64,000 bases of DNA, from assembly GCF_016592155.1 (NCBI RefSeq), contig NZ_AP024237.1, positions 4,216,001 to 4,280,000 of the forward strand, given 5' to 3'. The notes under the pieces were generated by a model that did not search any database, was not told the origin of the DNA, and saw only the letters and a list, made by a program, of their open reading frames with translations. Both the position numbers and the translations under genes were made by a program. The DNA is from Mycobacterium heckeshornense. GTDB lineage: Bacteria > Actinomycetota > Actinomycetes > Mycobacteriales > Mycobacteriaceae. The stretch's first letter is position 1; each line of letters begins with the position of its first letter. Shown piece after piece: positions 44,661 through 54,856 of this stretch.

Positions 44661-45743
44661 TCACACCAGGCCTGCGCCCGGCGAGGCACGGGTGCGGGTG
44701 ATGACCGGCTGCCGATAGCCCGCCTCGTGCACCGCCCGCCGCACCGCCTCGGCGACGGCGTCGACGCGCTCGGCCGGCACCAGCGCGATCACGCAGCCGC
44801 CGAAGCCGCCGCCCGTCATCCGGGCCCCGAAAGCGCCGGCCTCAACGGCGGCGTCGGCGATGACATCGATCTGGTCGGTGGTGATTTCGAAGTCGTCGCG
44901 CATCGACGCATGCGAGGCGGTCAGGATGCGGCCGGCTTCGCCGAAATCCGAATCATCCAGCGCGGCAACGAAATCAAGTACACGTTGGTTTTCGGTCAGC
45001 ACATGGCGGGCGCGGCGGGCGTCGACGGGTCCGGTGACGGTCGTCAGCGCTGACAAATCGTCGACCTCACGCAGCGACGACACCCGCAGGTCCGCCGCGG
45101 CACGGTCGCAGGACGCGCGACGGGCGGCATATTCGCCGCCGGCGTGACTGTGCCGGACCCGCGAGTCGATCAGCAGCAGCGCAACCCCGCACGCGTCGGG
45201 ATCGAACGGCACCGGCCGCACCGTCAGGGCGCGAAAGTCGATCAGCAGCGCCGTCGACCGCTGCCCGAAGAGCGCGGCCAGTTGGTCGAGTAAACCCGTT
45301 GGCGCGCCGACGTATTCGTTTTCGGCACACTGAGCCAGCCGGGCCTGCTCGATGCGCTCGATGCGGACATCGGCCGCCGACGTCAACGCACCGAGCACCG
45401 CGCACCCCAAGGCTGCCGACGACGCCAGGCCCGACCCGATTTCGACATCGCTGGTGATCGACATGGCGCCGCCGGGCACGGGATGCCCGGCGACGCGCAG
45501 CGCCCACACCACCCCGGCCACATAGCCCGCCCAGCCGCTCACCTCACCGGGTGCGGTGTCGAGCGGGATGCGCACCGTGCCGTCGGCGCGGTCGCTGCAC
45601 ACGGTGATCGCGTCGCTTTGCTGGGCCGTGAACGTCGCCACGGTGCGCTGCGGCAGCGCGATCGGCAGCGCGAATCCCAAGTTGTAGTCGGTGTGCTCGC
45701 CGATCAGGTTGATCCGCCCCGGCGCGGCGTATCGCACGGTCAT
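44661..45743 (-). CDS. galK: Galactokinase
   Basis: 360 residues of the GHMP kinase fold. Substrate motif [15 protein letters not shown] at about 8-22, ATP loop [10 protein letters not shown] near 108, and the C-terminal [10 protein letters not shown]. It phosphorylates galactose at C1 in the Leloir pathway. ATG 45743 overlaps the galT stop (ATGA), so galT-galK form a coupled operon. Confidence 0.95.
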   Translation of the reverse strand: MTVRYAAPGRINLIGEHTDYNLGFALPIALPQRTVATFTAQQSDAITVCSDRADGTVRIPLDTAPGEVSGWAGYVAGVVWALRVAGHPVPGGAMSITSDVEIGSGLASSAALGCAVLGALTSAADVRIERIEQARLAQCAENEYVGAPTGLLDQLAALFGQRSTALLIDFRALTVRPVPFDPDACGVALLLIDSRVRHSHAGGEYAARRASCDRAAADLRVSSLREVDDLSALTTVTGPVDARRARHVLTENQRVLDFVAALDDSDFGEAGRILTASHASMRDDFEITTDQIDVIADAAVEAGAFGARMTGGGFGGCVIALVPAERVDAVAEAVRRAVHEAGYRQPVITRTRASPGAGLV

Positions 45744-46864
45744 GCCAGTTCTCGCAATCGCGCGGCGACGTCCTCGGGTGCCACGTCGCTGATGAACGCA
45801 TCCATCGCCGACTCCGAGGCCGCCAGATATTTCAGCGCGGTCGCGCTGCGTCGGATCGACATCAACTCGACATGGAAGTAGCCCTCCCGCTGGGCGTCGG
45901 TGTCGGAGAACTGGTGCAACGCCGACATGTACGGCAGCGGAGCAGAGTACATGCGGTCGAATCGGCGCAGCACGTCAAGGTATAGCTGGGTGAACTCGTC
46001 GAGTTCGGCGGTGTCGAGTTCGACCAGGTTGTGCGCGAACCTGTTTGGGTAGATGTGCACCTCGACCGGCCAGCGCGCGGCAAACGGCACGAACGCGGTG
46101 AACAGCTCGGTACGGGCGATGACCCGGCCGCCGTCGGCTACCTCGCGTGCCAGCAGATCGTCAAACAGGTTACTGCCGTGTTGTTTTCGATGCTGATCGG
46201 CCTGTTGGAGCATGGTCGCGGCACGGGGGGTCAAAAACGGGTAGCCGTAGATCTGCCCGTGCGGATGGGTCAGTGTGACCCCGACTTCCTCGCCGCGGTT
46301 CTCGAAGCAGAACACCTGCTCGACCTCGGGACGGGCCATCAGCTCGGCTGTGCGGTGCCGCCACGCCTCGACGACGAGCCGGGCCTGCGCCACGTCCAGC
46401 GCGGCGAAGGAGCCGGTGTGGTCGCTGGAAAAGCAGATCACCTCGCAGCGGCCATGCCCGGGCAGCGGCGCGAACCCGTCGGGCGCCCGCGGCGCCGCGC
46501 CTCCGGCCCCGGACAGGCTGGGGAACCGGTTCTCGAACACCACGACGTCGTAATCGGGGGCGGGTACCTCGCTGGTGAGCCCGGTCGGACCCGGGCACAG
46601 CGGACATTGATCGGGCGGCGGCTTATAGGTGCGGTCTTGGCGCAGCGCCGCGATGATCACCCACTGCCCGGTGGTGCGGTCGAACCGCAGCTGCGACGGG
46701 CACGGGTCGCGCGGGGGCAAGGGCCGGCGGTCGGCGACCGGCGCCGGGGTGCGGCCGGGCAACGCGAAGAACAGCAGCTCACGGCCATCGGCCAGGGTGG
46801 CCCGCGTCGGCGCCGTCACGAACTCGAACCCTAATCGACCGCGGCGTTTCTGCGGCCAAGCCAC
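45740..46864 (-). CDS. galT: Galactose-1-phosphate uridylyltransferase
   Basis: 374 residues from GTG 46864. Histidine-triad-like active site [11 protein letters not shown] near residue 198, substrate region [10 protein letters not shown] near 109, zinc-ligand cysteines CPLC near 82. It transfers UMP between UDP-glucose and galactose-1-phosphate. The gene is a single intact frame here; I recall that in M. tuberculosis H37Rv galT is annotated as two pieces. First gene of the galTK operon. Confidence 0.94.
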   Translation of the reverse strand: MAWPQKRRGRLGFEFVTAPTRATLADGRELLFFALPGRTPAPVADRRPLPPRDPCPSQLRFDRTTGQWVIIAALRQDRTYKPPPDQCPLCPGPTGLTSEVPAPDYDVVVFENRFPSLSGAGGAAPRAPDGFAPLPGHGRCEVICFSSDHTGSFAALDVAQARLVVEAWRHRTAELMARPEVEQVFCFENRGEEVGVTLTHPHGQIYGYPFLTPRAATMLQQADQHRKQHGSNLFDDLLAREVADGGRVIARTELFTAFVPFAARWPVEVHIYPNRFAHNLVELDTAELDEFTQLYLDVLRRFDRMYSAPLPYMSALHQFSDTDAQREGYFHVELMSIRRSATALKYLAASESAMDAFISDVAPEDVAARLRELA

Positions 46865-46909
46865 GGGCAGTCACCATGGAACAGCGACAGCGAAGGAGGC
46901 GGCCTAGCG

Positions 46910-49051
46910 GTGCCCGATCTTTACCAGCGAGCACGCAACTGGCTGATCGGGTCGGATCCCGGATTGCTGCGGCTGCGGGCGGCCAGCCGGACCACGGCCG
47001 CGCTGGCCTGCGCCTTGGCGATCCTCTACGGGCTGAGCAGGGCGACCGGCCAGCCGGTGACGGTGGCGCTGCTCGGGGTGTTGATCACCATGGTTTCCGG
47101 CCGGGCGGTCAACGAGGCGGACCCGCGTCAGCAGAAGATCACCATGGCGCTGCTGCCGCTGCCGGCGGCACTGGCCATCACGGCCGGCACGCTGCTCGCT
47201 CCGCACAAAGTGCTCAGCGACATCGTGTTCGTCGGGATCGTGTTCGCCGCGGTCTATGTCCGCCGCTTCGGCTCGCGGGGACGGGCGTTGGGGATGGTCA
47301 TGTTCATGGCCTACTTCTTCACGTTGTTTCTGCGAGCCCAGTCCGGCGAGCTGCCCTGGATGATCGGCGCGGTCCTGGTGGGCGCCGCGTGCAGCCTCGT
47401 CATCACGGCCTACGCGTTTCCTGACCGGCCCGAACGCGTGCTGCAGGCGACGATGCGGTCCCTGCGGGCGCGGATGGCCATCGTCATCGACACCACCGCC
47501 GAGGCGTTGGCGGCCGGCCGGCTCGACGAACGGCGGCGCCGGCGCCTGCGGGCCCGCATCGCGCGGCTCAACGAGACCGCGCTGATGGTGCAAAGCCAGA
47601 TCGAAGACAACGTCAACCCGGCCGCGCTGTGGCCCGGGGTCAGCGGCGACGACCTGGCGCTGTGGCTATTCGACGCCGAACTGACCGTCGAACGGGTGGC
47701 CAGCGCCGGTGCGCGTGCGGCACTCGTGGCCGCGGACCACCCCGCCGCGATCACCGCCGCCACCCGCAGTCAACTGGCCGACGCGCTGTCCCAACTCGCC
47801 CAGGCGATCCGGCTGCCGCACCCGCAAGGGCTGCAACGGGCCGCGCGGCTGGCCCAGCCGCTGGCCGACCAACACGGCGACGACCCCGGCGCGGTCGCGG
47901 TGCGCCGCCTCGGGCTGGCCATCATCGCCACCGCCACAGCGGCCGCCGAAGTGCGTGCCCTGGTGCAGCACGGCGCCCGGCAGACCGCGGCCCCCGCACC
48001 GGCGGCGCCGGCCGATGACGGTCCTCGCCAACGCGGTCTGCTGCCGACGACACGGCAGGCAATTCAGGTCGCCGTGGCCGCCTCGTTGGCCATCGTCACC
48101 GGCGAGCTGGTGTCTCCCGCGCGCTGGTATTGGGCGGTGATCGCCGCGTTCGTGATCTTCGCCGGCACCAACTCCTGGGGTGAAACGCTGACCAAGGGCT
48201 GGCAGCGGCTGCTGGGCACCGGGCTCGGTGTGCCGTGCGGGGTGCTGATCGCCACGCTGGTGTCGGGCAATCGCGTGGTGTCGCTGATCTTGATCTTCGT
48301 GTGCGTATTCTGCGCGCTGTACTTCATGAAGGTCACCTACAGCCTGATGACCTTCTGGATCACCACGATGCTGGCGTTGCTGTATGGTCTGCTCGGCCAA
48401 TTCAGTTTCCAGCTGCTGATGCTGCGGATCGAAGAGACCGCGATCGGCGCCGTCATCGGGGTGGCCGTCGCAATCCTGGTGCTGCCCACCAACACTCGAA
48501 CTGCGGTCCGCAACGACGCCCACGCCTTTTTCACCACGCTGTCGGAGCTGGTCGATGCGTCGGTTTCGGCGATGTTTGGCCGCGACGGGCCGACGCCGAC
48601 CGACAAGGCGCGCCAATTGGACCGCAACCTGCAGCAGTTCCGCGCCACTGCCAAGCCGCTGATGGCCGGGGTCGCCGGCCTGTCCGGTCGGCGCAGCATC
48701 CGCCGCGGTCTGCGAGTGCTGACGGCGTGCGACCGCTACGGGCGAACCCTGGCCCGCTGCAGCGGACAAGTCGACCATGTTCCTGACGAGCTGGCCGACG
48801 CCGTCACCGCGGCCGCCGCGCAGGTCCGCCGCAACATCGACGCGCTGGTCAACGCCCGCGACGGCGCGGCCACTGTCGTCCCGGCGACCGACCTTCTCGA
48901 CGCCTCGGAAAACCTTGCGCGGCAACGTGACAGCGATAGCGACCGACTGCTGGGCGCCTTGCTGGCGCTGCGCCAAATCGACCGTGCCGTGGCCAGCACC
49001 GCCGTCGACCTCGGCGCCTATAACGGTGCGGCGCTCACAGATCCGAGCTGA
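46910..49051 (+). CDS. FUSC-family membrane protein
   Basis: 713 residues from GTG 46910, with GAAGGAGG about ten bases upstream. Two membrane blocks of about six helices each (about 25-165 and 383-520) flank a cytosolic helical region, the layout of FUSC/aromatic-acid exporter-like proteins (fusaric acid resistance, YccS). The second block has the typical SPARWYWAVIAAFVIFAG, then WGETLTKGWQRLLGTGLG. The substrate is unknown; export of aromatic or organic acids is a guess from the family. Divergent from galT by 45 bases. Confidence 0.85.
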   Translation: MPDLYQRARNWLIGSDPGLLRLRAASRTTAALACALAILYGLSRATGQPVTVALLGVLITMVSGRAVNEADPRQQKITMALLPLPAALAITAGTLLAPHKVLSDIVFVGIVFAAVYVRRFGSRGRALGMVMFMAYFFTLFLRAQSGELPWMIGAVLVGAACSLVITAYAFPDRPERVLQATMRSLRARMAIVIDTTAEALAAGRLDERRRRRLRARIARLNETALMVQSQIEDNVNPAALWPGVSGDDLALWLFDAELTVERVASAGARAALVAADHPAAITAATRSQLADALSQLAQAIRLPHPQGLQRAARLAQPLADQHGDDPGAVAVRRLGLAIIATATAAAEVRALVQHGARQTAAPAPAAPADDGPRQRGLLPTTRQAIQVAVAASLAIVTGELVSPARWYWAVIAAFVIFAGTNSWGETLTKGWQRLLGTGLGVPCGVLIATLVSGNRVVSLILIFVCVFCALYFMKVTYSLMTFWITTMLALLYGLLGQFSFQLLMLRIEETAIGAVIGVAVAILVLPTNTRTAVRNDAHAFFTTLSELVDASVSAMFGRDGPTPTDKARQLDRNLQQFRATAKPLMAGVAGLSGRRSIRRGLRVLTACDRYGRTLARCSGQVDHVPDELADAVTAAAAQVRRNIDALVNARDGAATVVPATDLLDASENLARQRDSDSDRLLGALLALRQIDRAVASTAVDLGAYNGAALTDPS

Positions 49052-49428
49052 AATAGCAACGGCCACAGTCCGGCTTGGCCAAGTCGAGTACCGTCAGCCG
49101 GCGGTGGCGACCAATCAGCACGCCGGTTTCGTTCCTCGACATCCATGGACGTGGTTTCACGGTCCGCCGCCGATGTCCGCGGCCGCGAATGGTCAGACTG
49201 ATCCGACCGGGTGGTGATGCGAACTTGTTGCATGGGAAACCGCGTGTGCAACTGGGACCGTTGGCGCCCGGCTGGCATGCTGTCAGTGTGCTTTTCGAGC
49301 TTGCCAGGTCGCTGGTGCTGCTACGGCATCGAGCGCGAAGGATACGTCAAGCGGCTTCACGCGCGAAACCCAAGACGCCGGGGGCGGACAAGTCCGACGC
49401 CTCGTAGTCGCCGCTTCGCCTCACCTAC
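49052..49428. other. Gene-free stretch
   Basis: About 380 bases with no supported gene. Short frames on both strands lack domains. It may contain the end of the FUSC transcript. Confidence 0.4.
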
Positions 49429-49671
49429 TCACGTCGGGGATCGACGCGCCGCTACGGCATACCTTGCGAACGCCCGGTGCGCCCGGTACACGAGCGTGTC
49501 GGGAACGGCGGGCCATGCTTCCGCGATCGCTTCGACCGATTCGATGATGGCCGGGTGTAAGCCTGTGCGCGTGCGTGGCATTGCGCCGTTGTCGACGGCA
49601 TCGCAGAGCAGCGCCACAAACGTCGCACGCGCCTCGTGAAGGGCATTGGACTGTCGGTCGTCTCGACCCAC
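49429..49671 (-). CDS. Small hypothetical protein downstream of tRNA-Tyr
   Basis: About 80 residues if started at GTG 49671. The text ([20 protein letters not shown] ... [20 protein letters not shown]) is regular helical protein with good codon use, but I recognise no family. It may be a fragment of a longer gene. It lies just after tRNA-Tyr on the same strand. The frame also runs into the tRNA, where it is not meaningful. Confidence 0.35.
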   Translation of the reverse strand: MGRDDRQSNALHEARATFVALLCDAVDNGAMPRTRTGLHPAIIESVEAIAEAWPAVPDTLVYRAHRAFARYAVAARRSPT

Positions 49672-49728
49672 GGTGTCCAGTCTGTGGCCCGGCGTCTCGG
49701 CGGTGCAAGAGCCTCCGGATGGGTTTCC

Positions 49729-49814
49729 TGGTGGCAGGTCCAGGATTCGAACCTGGGTAGGCATACGCCGACGGATTTACAGTCCGCTCCCATTGGCCGC
49801 TCGGGCAACCTGCC
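49729..49814 (-). tRNA. tRNA-Tyr (anticodon GTA)
   Basis: On the minus strand a complete class II tRNA starts with GGCAGGT at 49814. Acceptor 7-mers GGCAGGT/ACCTGCC pair fully. The anticodon loop reads CTGTAAA within GGACTGTAAATCC. A long variable arm follows (CGGCGTATGCCTA), then the T-arm CCAGGTTCGAATCCTGG, discriminator A at 49732 and an encoded CCA (49731-49729). The structure and GTA anticodon identify tRNA-Tyr. Confidence 0.96.
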
Positions 49815-49896
49815 GTCTGTGTTACGTGTAGCAGAGTACAACGGGGACGTAACCCGGACGCAAACGCCCAATATCGATGGGAAGGGGACGGATCCA

Positions 49897-50388
49897 ATGG
49901 CGGATTCATCGTTCGACGTCGTCAGCAAGGTCGACCGCCAGGAGGTCGACAACGCGCTCAACCAGGCCGCCAAGGAGCTGGCAACCCGGTTCGACTTCCG
50001 CGGCACCGACACCAAGATCGCCTGGAAGGGCGACAACACCATCGAGCTCACCAGCTCGACCGAGGAGCGCGTCAAGGCCGCCGTCGAGGTCTTCAAGGAA
50101 AAGCTGATCCGCCGCGACATCTCCATGAAGGCCTTCGAGGCCGGCGAACCGCAGGCGTCGGGCAAGACCTACAAGGTCACCGGCACGATCAAACAGGGCA
50201 TCAGCAGCGAGAACGCCAAGAAGATCACCAAGCTCATCCGCGACGAGGGGCCCAAGAACGTCAAAACCCAGATCCAAGGTGACGAGGTGCGGGTGTCCAG
50301 CAAAAAGAAGGACGACCTGCAGACCGTGATCGCGATGCTCAAGAAGGCCGACCTGGACGTGGCTTTGCAGTTCGTGAACTACCGGTAG
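49897..50388 (+). CDS. YajQ-family nucleotide-binding protein
   Basis: 163 residues beginning [20 protein letters not shown], with the repeated ferredoxin-like folds of YajQ ([36 protein letters not shown] at the end). YajQ proteins bind nucleotides and tRNA; some bind cyclic-di-GMP. ATG 49897 has GAAGGGGA upstream. The frame is open back to 49636, but that part overlaps the tRNA gene and is not coding. Confidence 0.93.
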   Translation: MADSSFDVVSKVDRQEVDNALNQAAKELATRFDFRGTDTKIAWKGDNTIELTSSTEERVKAAVEVFKEKLIRRDISMKAFEAGEPQASGKTYKVTGTIKQGISSENAKKITKLIRDEGPKNVKTQIQGDEVRVSSKKKDDLQTVIAMLKKADLDVALQFVNYR

Positions 50389-50460
50389 CACCCTGGCCCG
50401 ATCAACCGGTGGGTGCCTAATGTGGTGGGCACCACTGTTCGCCGTGAAGCGAGGTTCGCG

Positions 50461-51978
50461 ATGACCGTGACGCCGCAGCAGGCCGCCGACAGCGTGAGCG
50501 CACCGAAGGACGCCGGCTATTTCGACGTGGTGATCATCGGGGCGGGTATCTCCGGGCTGGGCGCGGCCTATCGCATCAACGAGCGCAATCCCGGCATCCG
50601 CTACGTCATCCTGGAGCGGCGCCGACAGATCGGCGGCACCTGGGACCTGTTCCGCTACCCCGGTGTGCGCTCGGACAGCAGCATCTTCACGCTGTCGTTC
50701 CCCTATGAGCCGTGGACCCGCAAAGAAGGTGTGGCCGAGGGCGTGCACATCCGCGAGTACCTGACCGCGACCGCGCACAAGTACGGCATCGACCGCCACA
50801 TCCGGTTCAACAGCCATGTGCGCGCGGCGGACTGGGATTCGACGACCGACACCTGGACGATCACCGCCGAACAGGACGGCGCGCCCACGACGTACCGCGC
50901 CCGGTTCGTGTTTTTCGGCTCGGGCTACTACAACTACGACGAGGGCTACACCCCCGAATTCCCCGGCATCGAGCAGTTCAGCGGCACGGTCGTGCACCCG
51001 CAGCACTGGCCCGAGGACCTGGACTACACCGGCAAGACGATGGTGGTGATCGGCAGCGGGGCGACGGCGGTGTCGCTGATCCCGTCGCTGACCGAGAAGG
51101 CCTCGAAAGTCGTCATGCTGCAACGCTCGCCGACCTACATGTTCGCGGCGTCCAGATACAGCTGGTTCGCGGACCTGTTACGGAAAGCATTGCCGCGCAA
51201 GGCTGCTCACCAGATCATCCGGATGCGCAACGCACTGCTGGAGGGGGCGATCTGGTTCTTGTCCCGCAAGACGCCGGGCTTCATGAAGTGGTGGATCCGC
51301 CAGATAGCGATCAAATACCTGCCCGAGGGCTACGACGTCGACACCCATTTCAAGCCGCGGTACAACCCGTGGGACCAGCGGCTGTGCCTGATCCCGGACG
51401 CCGACCTCTACGTCGCGATCAGCGAAGGACGCGCCGAGGTGGTCACCGACCACATCGACCACTTCGACACCACCGGTATCGTGCTGAAATCCGGTGCGCA
51501 TCTGGACGCCGACATCGTCGTCACCGCCACCGGGCTGCAGTTGCAGGCGCTCGGCGGGGTCACGCTGTCGCTGGATGGGGTGGAGATCAAGCCACAGGAC
51601 CGCTTCGTCTACAAGGCGCACATGCTCGAAGACGTGCCCAACCTGTTCTGGTGCGTGGGCTACACCAACGCGTCCTGGACGCTGCGCGCCGACATGACCG
51701 CCCGCGCGACCGCGAAACTCTTGGCGTACATGAACTCTCGTGGCTACACCCACGCCTACCCACACCGCGGCGACGAGCCGATGCCGGAAAAACCGTCCTG
51801 GGATATCCAGGCCGGCTACGTGCTGCGCGCGCTGCACGCGCTGCCCAAATCCGGCACCAAGCGGCCGTGGAACGTGCGCCAGAACTACTTCGCCGACGCC
51901 ATCGACTACCGGTTCGACCGGATCACCGAGGCCATGGTCTTCGGGCGTGCCCCACAGCCGGCGACGGCAGCGTCGTGA
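50461..51978 (+). CDS. Flavin-containing Baeyer-Villiger-type monooxygenase (EthA-like)
   Basis: 505 residues. FAD-binding GAGISGLGAAY near 27-37, the Baeyer-Villiger fingerprint FSGTVVHPQHWP near 173 (F-x-G-x3-H-x3-W-P), and the NADPH site VIGSGATAVSL near 197. It oxidises ketones or sulphur compounds; EthA-type members activate thioamide drugs. Orthologous in position to Rv0565c. ATG 50461. The true substrate is unknown. Confidence 0.92.
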   Translation: MTVTPQQAADSVSAPKDAGYFDVVIIGAGISGLGAAYRINERNPGIRYVILERRRQIGGTWDLFRYPGVRSDSSIFTLSFPYEPWTRKEGVAEGVHIREYLTATAHKYGIDRHIRFNSHVRAADWDSTTDTWTITAEQDGAPTTYRARFVFFGSGYYNYDEGYTPEFPGIEQFSGTVVHPQHWPEDLDYTGKTMVVIGSGATAVSLIPSLTEKASKVVMLQRSPTYMFAASRYSWFADLLRKALPRKAAHQIIRMRNALLEGAIWFLSRKTPGFMKWWIRQIAIKYLPEGYDVDTHFKPRYNPWDQRLCLIPDADLYVAISEGRAEVVTDHIDHFDTTGIVLKSGAHLDADIVVTATGLQLQALGGVTLSLDGVEIKPQDRFVYKAHMLEDVPNLFWCVGYTNASWTLRADMTARATAKLLAYMNSRGYTHAYPHRGDEPMPEKPSWDIQAGYVLRALHALPKSGTKRPWNVRQNYFADAIDYRFDRITEAMVFGRAPQPATAAS

Positions 51979-52051
51979 AACGACCTGCGAAAAGGCGTGG
52001 CGGCGTTCACAAATGGTTGGCGAAGCCGCGATCGCGGAGCATGATGAAGGA

Positions 52052-52366
52052 ATGCTAAGCGCGCGGAATTTCGTCAGATCGGTGGTCGTAGCGGGCGCTG
52101 CCGCGGCGGCAATTGGCGCCGTGCCGACGGCCGTGGTGATCGCAAACTCCCCGGCAACCCCGGCCCACCAGGTCGTCGTCGCCGACCCCAACGGCACCCA
52201 AGGGAGCGGCGGGCCCGACGGGCAAGGCGGTGGCGGAGGCTGCGGCAGCGGTCCCGGGTGGAACGGCTGTGGCGGCTGGAACCCGTTCCAGGGCGCCTTC
52301 GTCAACGCCTGCGCCAACGGGGCCTGCGGAGGCTGGGACGGCACCCGGGGCTGGGGTCACTTCTGA
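52052..52366 (+). CDS. Small exported glycine-rich protein
   Basis: 104 residues with a signal peptide (SARNFVRSVVVAGAAAAAIG). The mature region is Gly/Trp/Asn-rich with four cysteines (GGGCGSG, GCGG, ACANGACGG). Low complexity, no known domain. It lies between the monooxygenase and gpsA on the same strand, with AAGGA just before the start. Confidence 0.65.
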   Translation: MLSARNFVRSVVVAGAAAAAIGAVPTAVVIANSPATPAHQVVVADPNGTQGSGGPDGQGGGGGCGSGPGWNGCGGWNPFQGAFVNACANGACGGWDGTRGWGHF

Positions 52367-52434
52367 GGGCTGCTCGCGACCTTCAGTTCGCCAACTGCCG
52401 GTGAACATCGGGCGTCGGCAATACGCTGATCGCC

Positions 52435-53460
52435 ATGGCAGCTGCTAAGCGCGAACCGAAAGTCGTCGTCTTGGGCGGCGGTTCCTGGGGAACCACAGTC
52501 GCCTCGATCTGCGCGCGCCGGGGGCCGACGCTGCAGTGGGTGCGCTCGGCGGACGTCGCCAAGGACATCAACGAGAACCACCGCAATACCCGCTACCTCG
52601 GCGGCGAGGTCGTGCTCAGCGAATCGCTGCGGGCCACCACCGACTTTTCCGAGGCCGCCAACACCGCCGACGTCATCGTCATGGGGGTTCCGTCGCACGG
52701 CTTTCGCGACGTGCTCACCGAGCTGGCCGCCGAGCTGCGGCCCTGGGTGCCGGTGGTGTCGCTGGTCAAGGGCCTCGAGCAGGGCACCAATATGCGGATG
52801 TCGCAAATCGTCGACGAGGTGCTGCCCGGGCACCCGGCCGGCATCCTGGCCGGCCCCAACATCGCCCGCGAGGTCGCCGAGGGCTACGCGGCCGCGGCGG
52901 TGCTGGCGATGCCCGACCAGCATCTCGCCGCCCGGCTCGCAGAGCTGTTCCGCACCAGGCGGTTTCGCGTCTACACCACCGATGACGTGATCGGCGTGGA
53001 GATGGCCGGCGCGTTGAAGAACGTCTACGCGATCGCCGTCGGTATGGGCTATTCGCTGGGCATCGGCGAGAACACCCGGGCGGCGGTGATGGCCCGCGCG
53101 GTGCGCGAGATGGCCAAGCTGGGCGAGGCCATGGGCGGGCAGCGCGACACCTTCGCCGGGCTGGCCGGCATGGGCGACCTCATCGTCACCTGCACCAGCC
53201 CGCGCAGCCGCAACCGCCACGTCGGCGAGCAGCTCGGCGCGGGCAAGCCGATCGACGAGATCATCGGATCGATGAACCAGGTCGCCGAGGGCGTTAAAGC
53301 CGCCAGCGTCGTGATGGAGTTCGCCGACAAGTACGGGTTGAGCATGCCGATCGCCCGCGAAGTCGACGCGGTAATCAACCACGGGTCCACGGTCGAGCAG
53401 GCCTACCGCGGGCTGATGGCCGAAAAACCCGGGCATGAGGTCCACGGCCCGGGGTTCTAG
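52435..53460 (+). CDS. gpsA: NAD(P)-dependent glycerol-3-phosphate dehydrogenase
   Basis: 341 residues. Rossmann motif GGGSWGTTVA at 14-23. The GPNIAREVAEG substrate region and the GAGMGDL-like segment GLAGMGDLIVTC match GpsA. It reduces dihydroxyacetone phosphate to glycerol-3-phosphate, the phospholipid backbone. Equivalent in context to gpdA1 (Rv0564c). Its TAG stop shares the tetramer CTAG with the stop of the convergent oxidoreductase. Confidence 0.95.
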   Translation: MAAAKREPKVVVLGGGSWGTTVASICARRGPTLQWVRSADVAKDINENHRNTRYLGGEVVLSESLRATTDFSEAANTADVIVMGVPSHGFRDVLTELAAELRPWVPVVSLVKGLEQGTNMRMSQIVDEVLPGHPAGILAGPNIAREVAEGYAAAAVLAMPDQHLAARLAELFRTRRFRVYTTDDVIGVEMAGALKNVYAIAVGMGYSLGIGENTRAAVMARAVREMAKLGEAMGGQRDTFAGLAGMGDLIVTCTSPRSRNRHVGEQLGAGKPIDEIIGSMNQVAEGVKAASVVMEFADKYGLSMPIAREVDAVINHGSTVEQAYRGLMAEKPGHEVHGPGF

Positions 53461-54485
53461 GCACCGGTCGACCCACGCGGCGCGCATTCCGCGATCAGTG
53501 ACTCGAGGTTTTGCTGAACGCGCTGCGGCGAGATGCCGATCGACGGCGGGTAGACCATGATGTGGTCCAGGACACCCTCGTAGCGGCGCAGGCCGTCGCG
53601 GACCTGAGCGGCGGTCCCCGCGACCCCCATGGTGTCGATCATGTCGTCGGTGACGGCGTCGAACATCGCCGGAAGGTCGCGGCGGGAAAACGCCTCCCGG
53701 ATGGCGTGGCCTTGCTTAGTGAAGCCGTTCACGTCGAGCACCGTGTCGTAGGTCTTGACCGACGCGTAAAACGCGATCTGCTGGGCCAGTTCGCGGCGGG
53801 CTACCTCCGGGTCGTCGTGGATGGAGCACATCACCATGGAGACGATCTCGACGTCCTTCGGGTCCCGGCCGGCGTGTGCAGCTCCTTTGGCGATGGCCGG
53901 TTTCACGACTTCTTCGACGTAGGTGGTGGTGAACAGCGGGTGCCCGGCCAGACCGTCGGCGACGCGGCCGGCGGCTTCGCACATGCGGGGCCGCACGCCG
54001 GCGGTGATGATCGGGATGTTGCGCTTGGGCGGTGTGACGGCTTCGGTGGGGACCAGGTTCATCCGGTAGAAGCGGCCCTCGTGCCGGATCGGGCCCTCAT
54101 GCAGGTTCCAGATGCGGCGCACCAGCGGGACAAGTTCTTCGATCCGCAGGGCCGGCGCCGACGTGTCGGTCACGCCGTGCCAGTCGCTCATCATCCGCTT
54201 GGTCCCGTTGCCGATCCCCAGGACCAGCCGGCCGTCGGACATTTCGTCGAGATCGCGGGCTTCGGTGGCCAGTACCAGCGGGCTGCGACCGATGCCGTAG
54301 ATAATCGACGAGCCCACCCGGCAATGCCGCGTCGCGGCGGCCATCGCCGCCATCGAGATGGTGCCCGACCGGGAATAGAACTCCGAGGCCCACACCGCGT
54401 CGAACCCGGCGCGATCGGCTGCCTCGGCATTTTGGGCGAGCGTTTTGAGGTCCGGGGTGATGATCGCTACGCCGTAAGTGGTCAT
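53457..54485 (-). CDS. LLM-class F420-dependent oxidoreductase
   Basis: 342 residues with the luciferase-like TIM-barrel pattern: YGVAIITPDLKTLAQNAEAA, WASEFYSRSGTISMAAMAAA, RLVLGIGNG, RNIPIITAGVRPRM. Mycobacterial members use coenzyme F420. Substrate unknown. ATG 54485. Its stop codon (53459-53457) overlaps that of gpsA within a palindromic CTAG. Confidence 0.88.
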   Translation of the reverse strand: MTTYGVAIITPDLKTLAQNAEAADRAGFDAVWASEFYSRSGTISMAAMAAATRHCRVGSSIIYGIGRSPLVLATEARDLDEMSDGRLVLGIGNGTKRMMSDWHGVTDTSAPALRIEELVPLVRRIWNLHEGPIRHEGRFYRMNLVPTEAVTPPKRNIPIITAGVRPRMCEAAGRVADGLAGHPLFTTTYVEEVVKPAIAKGAAHAGRDPKDVEIVSMVMCSIHDDPEVARRELAQQIAFYASVKTYDTVLDVNGFTKQGHAIREAFSRRDLPAMFDAVTDDMIDTMGVAGTAAQVRDGLRRYEGVLDHIMVYPPSIGISPQRVQQNLESLIAECAPRGSTGA

Positions 54486-54856
54486 AACCTATTAGAACCT
54501 GCCGGTTGAGAAGGCCATGAGCCGGCCGTGGCTTCGCTGCACCGGTCTCGGCTACACGGTCCGCGGCGCCGGGTTTTGACAAGTGGCGCTTGTGTGTATG
54601 CGTTTTCTATGTGTTGGGTCGGTGTGGTTGCTGCGCTGGTGAACCGATAAATAAGCTGGCGCAGAGCAATTGGGCTGCGATTCATGGTTACCACGTTCAC
54701 GGTATCTGTAATGGCTTGTGCGCGATGAGTTTCACTTCGCTGCAACGTTAGATACCGTGACGTTAACCGAGAGTCGCTTATGCTTACGCTCATCACGCGC
54801 TGTAACAGGTTGGGAAGTCGGATGATTGTCGTCGTCACTGCTGCTATGGAGGCACA
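54486..54856. repeat. AT-richer intergenic region with a 20-bp imperfect inverted repeat
   Basis: About 370 bases without a gene. GGTTACCACGTTCACGGTAT (54686 on, ending CT at 54707) is an inverted copy, with one small gap, of AGATACCGTGACGTTAACC at 54750-54768. The inner 11 bases, TCACGGTATCT/AGATACCGTGA, are perfect. The 42-base spacer makes it more like a pair of element ends or regulator sites than a terminator. It lies upstream of both flanking divergent genes. Confidence 0.5.

Noticed and set aside
47666..49066. Open frame of about 466 codons antisense to the FUSC protein
   Set aside because: Low-complexity Gly/Arg/Gln text; the plus-strand gene has correct membrane helices and a ribosome binding site.
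49636..49896. Extending yajQ upstream to the open start at 49636
   Set aside because: This would run through tRNA-Tyr on the other strand; YajQ similarity begins exactly at ATG 49897 after a good ribosome binding site.
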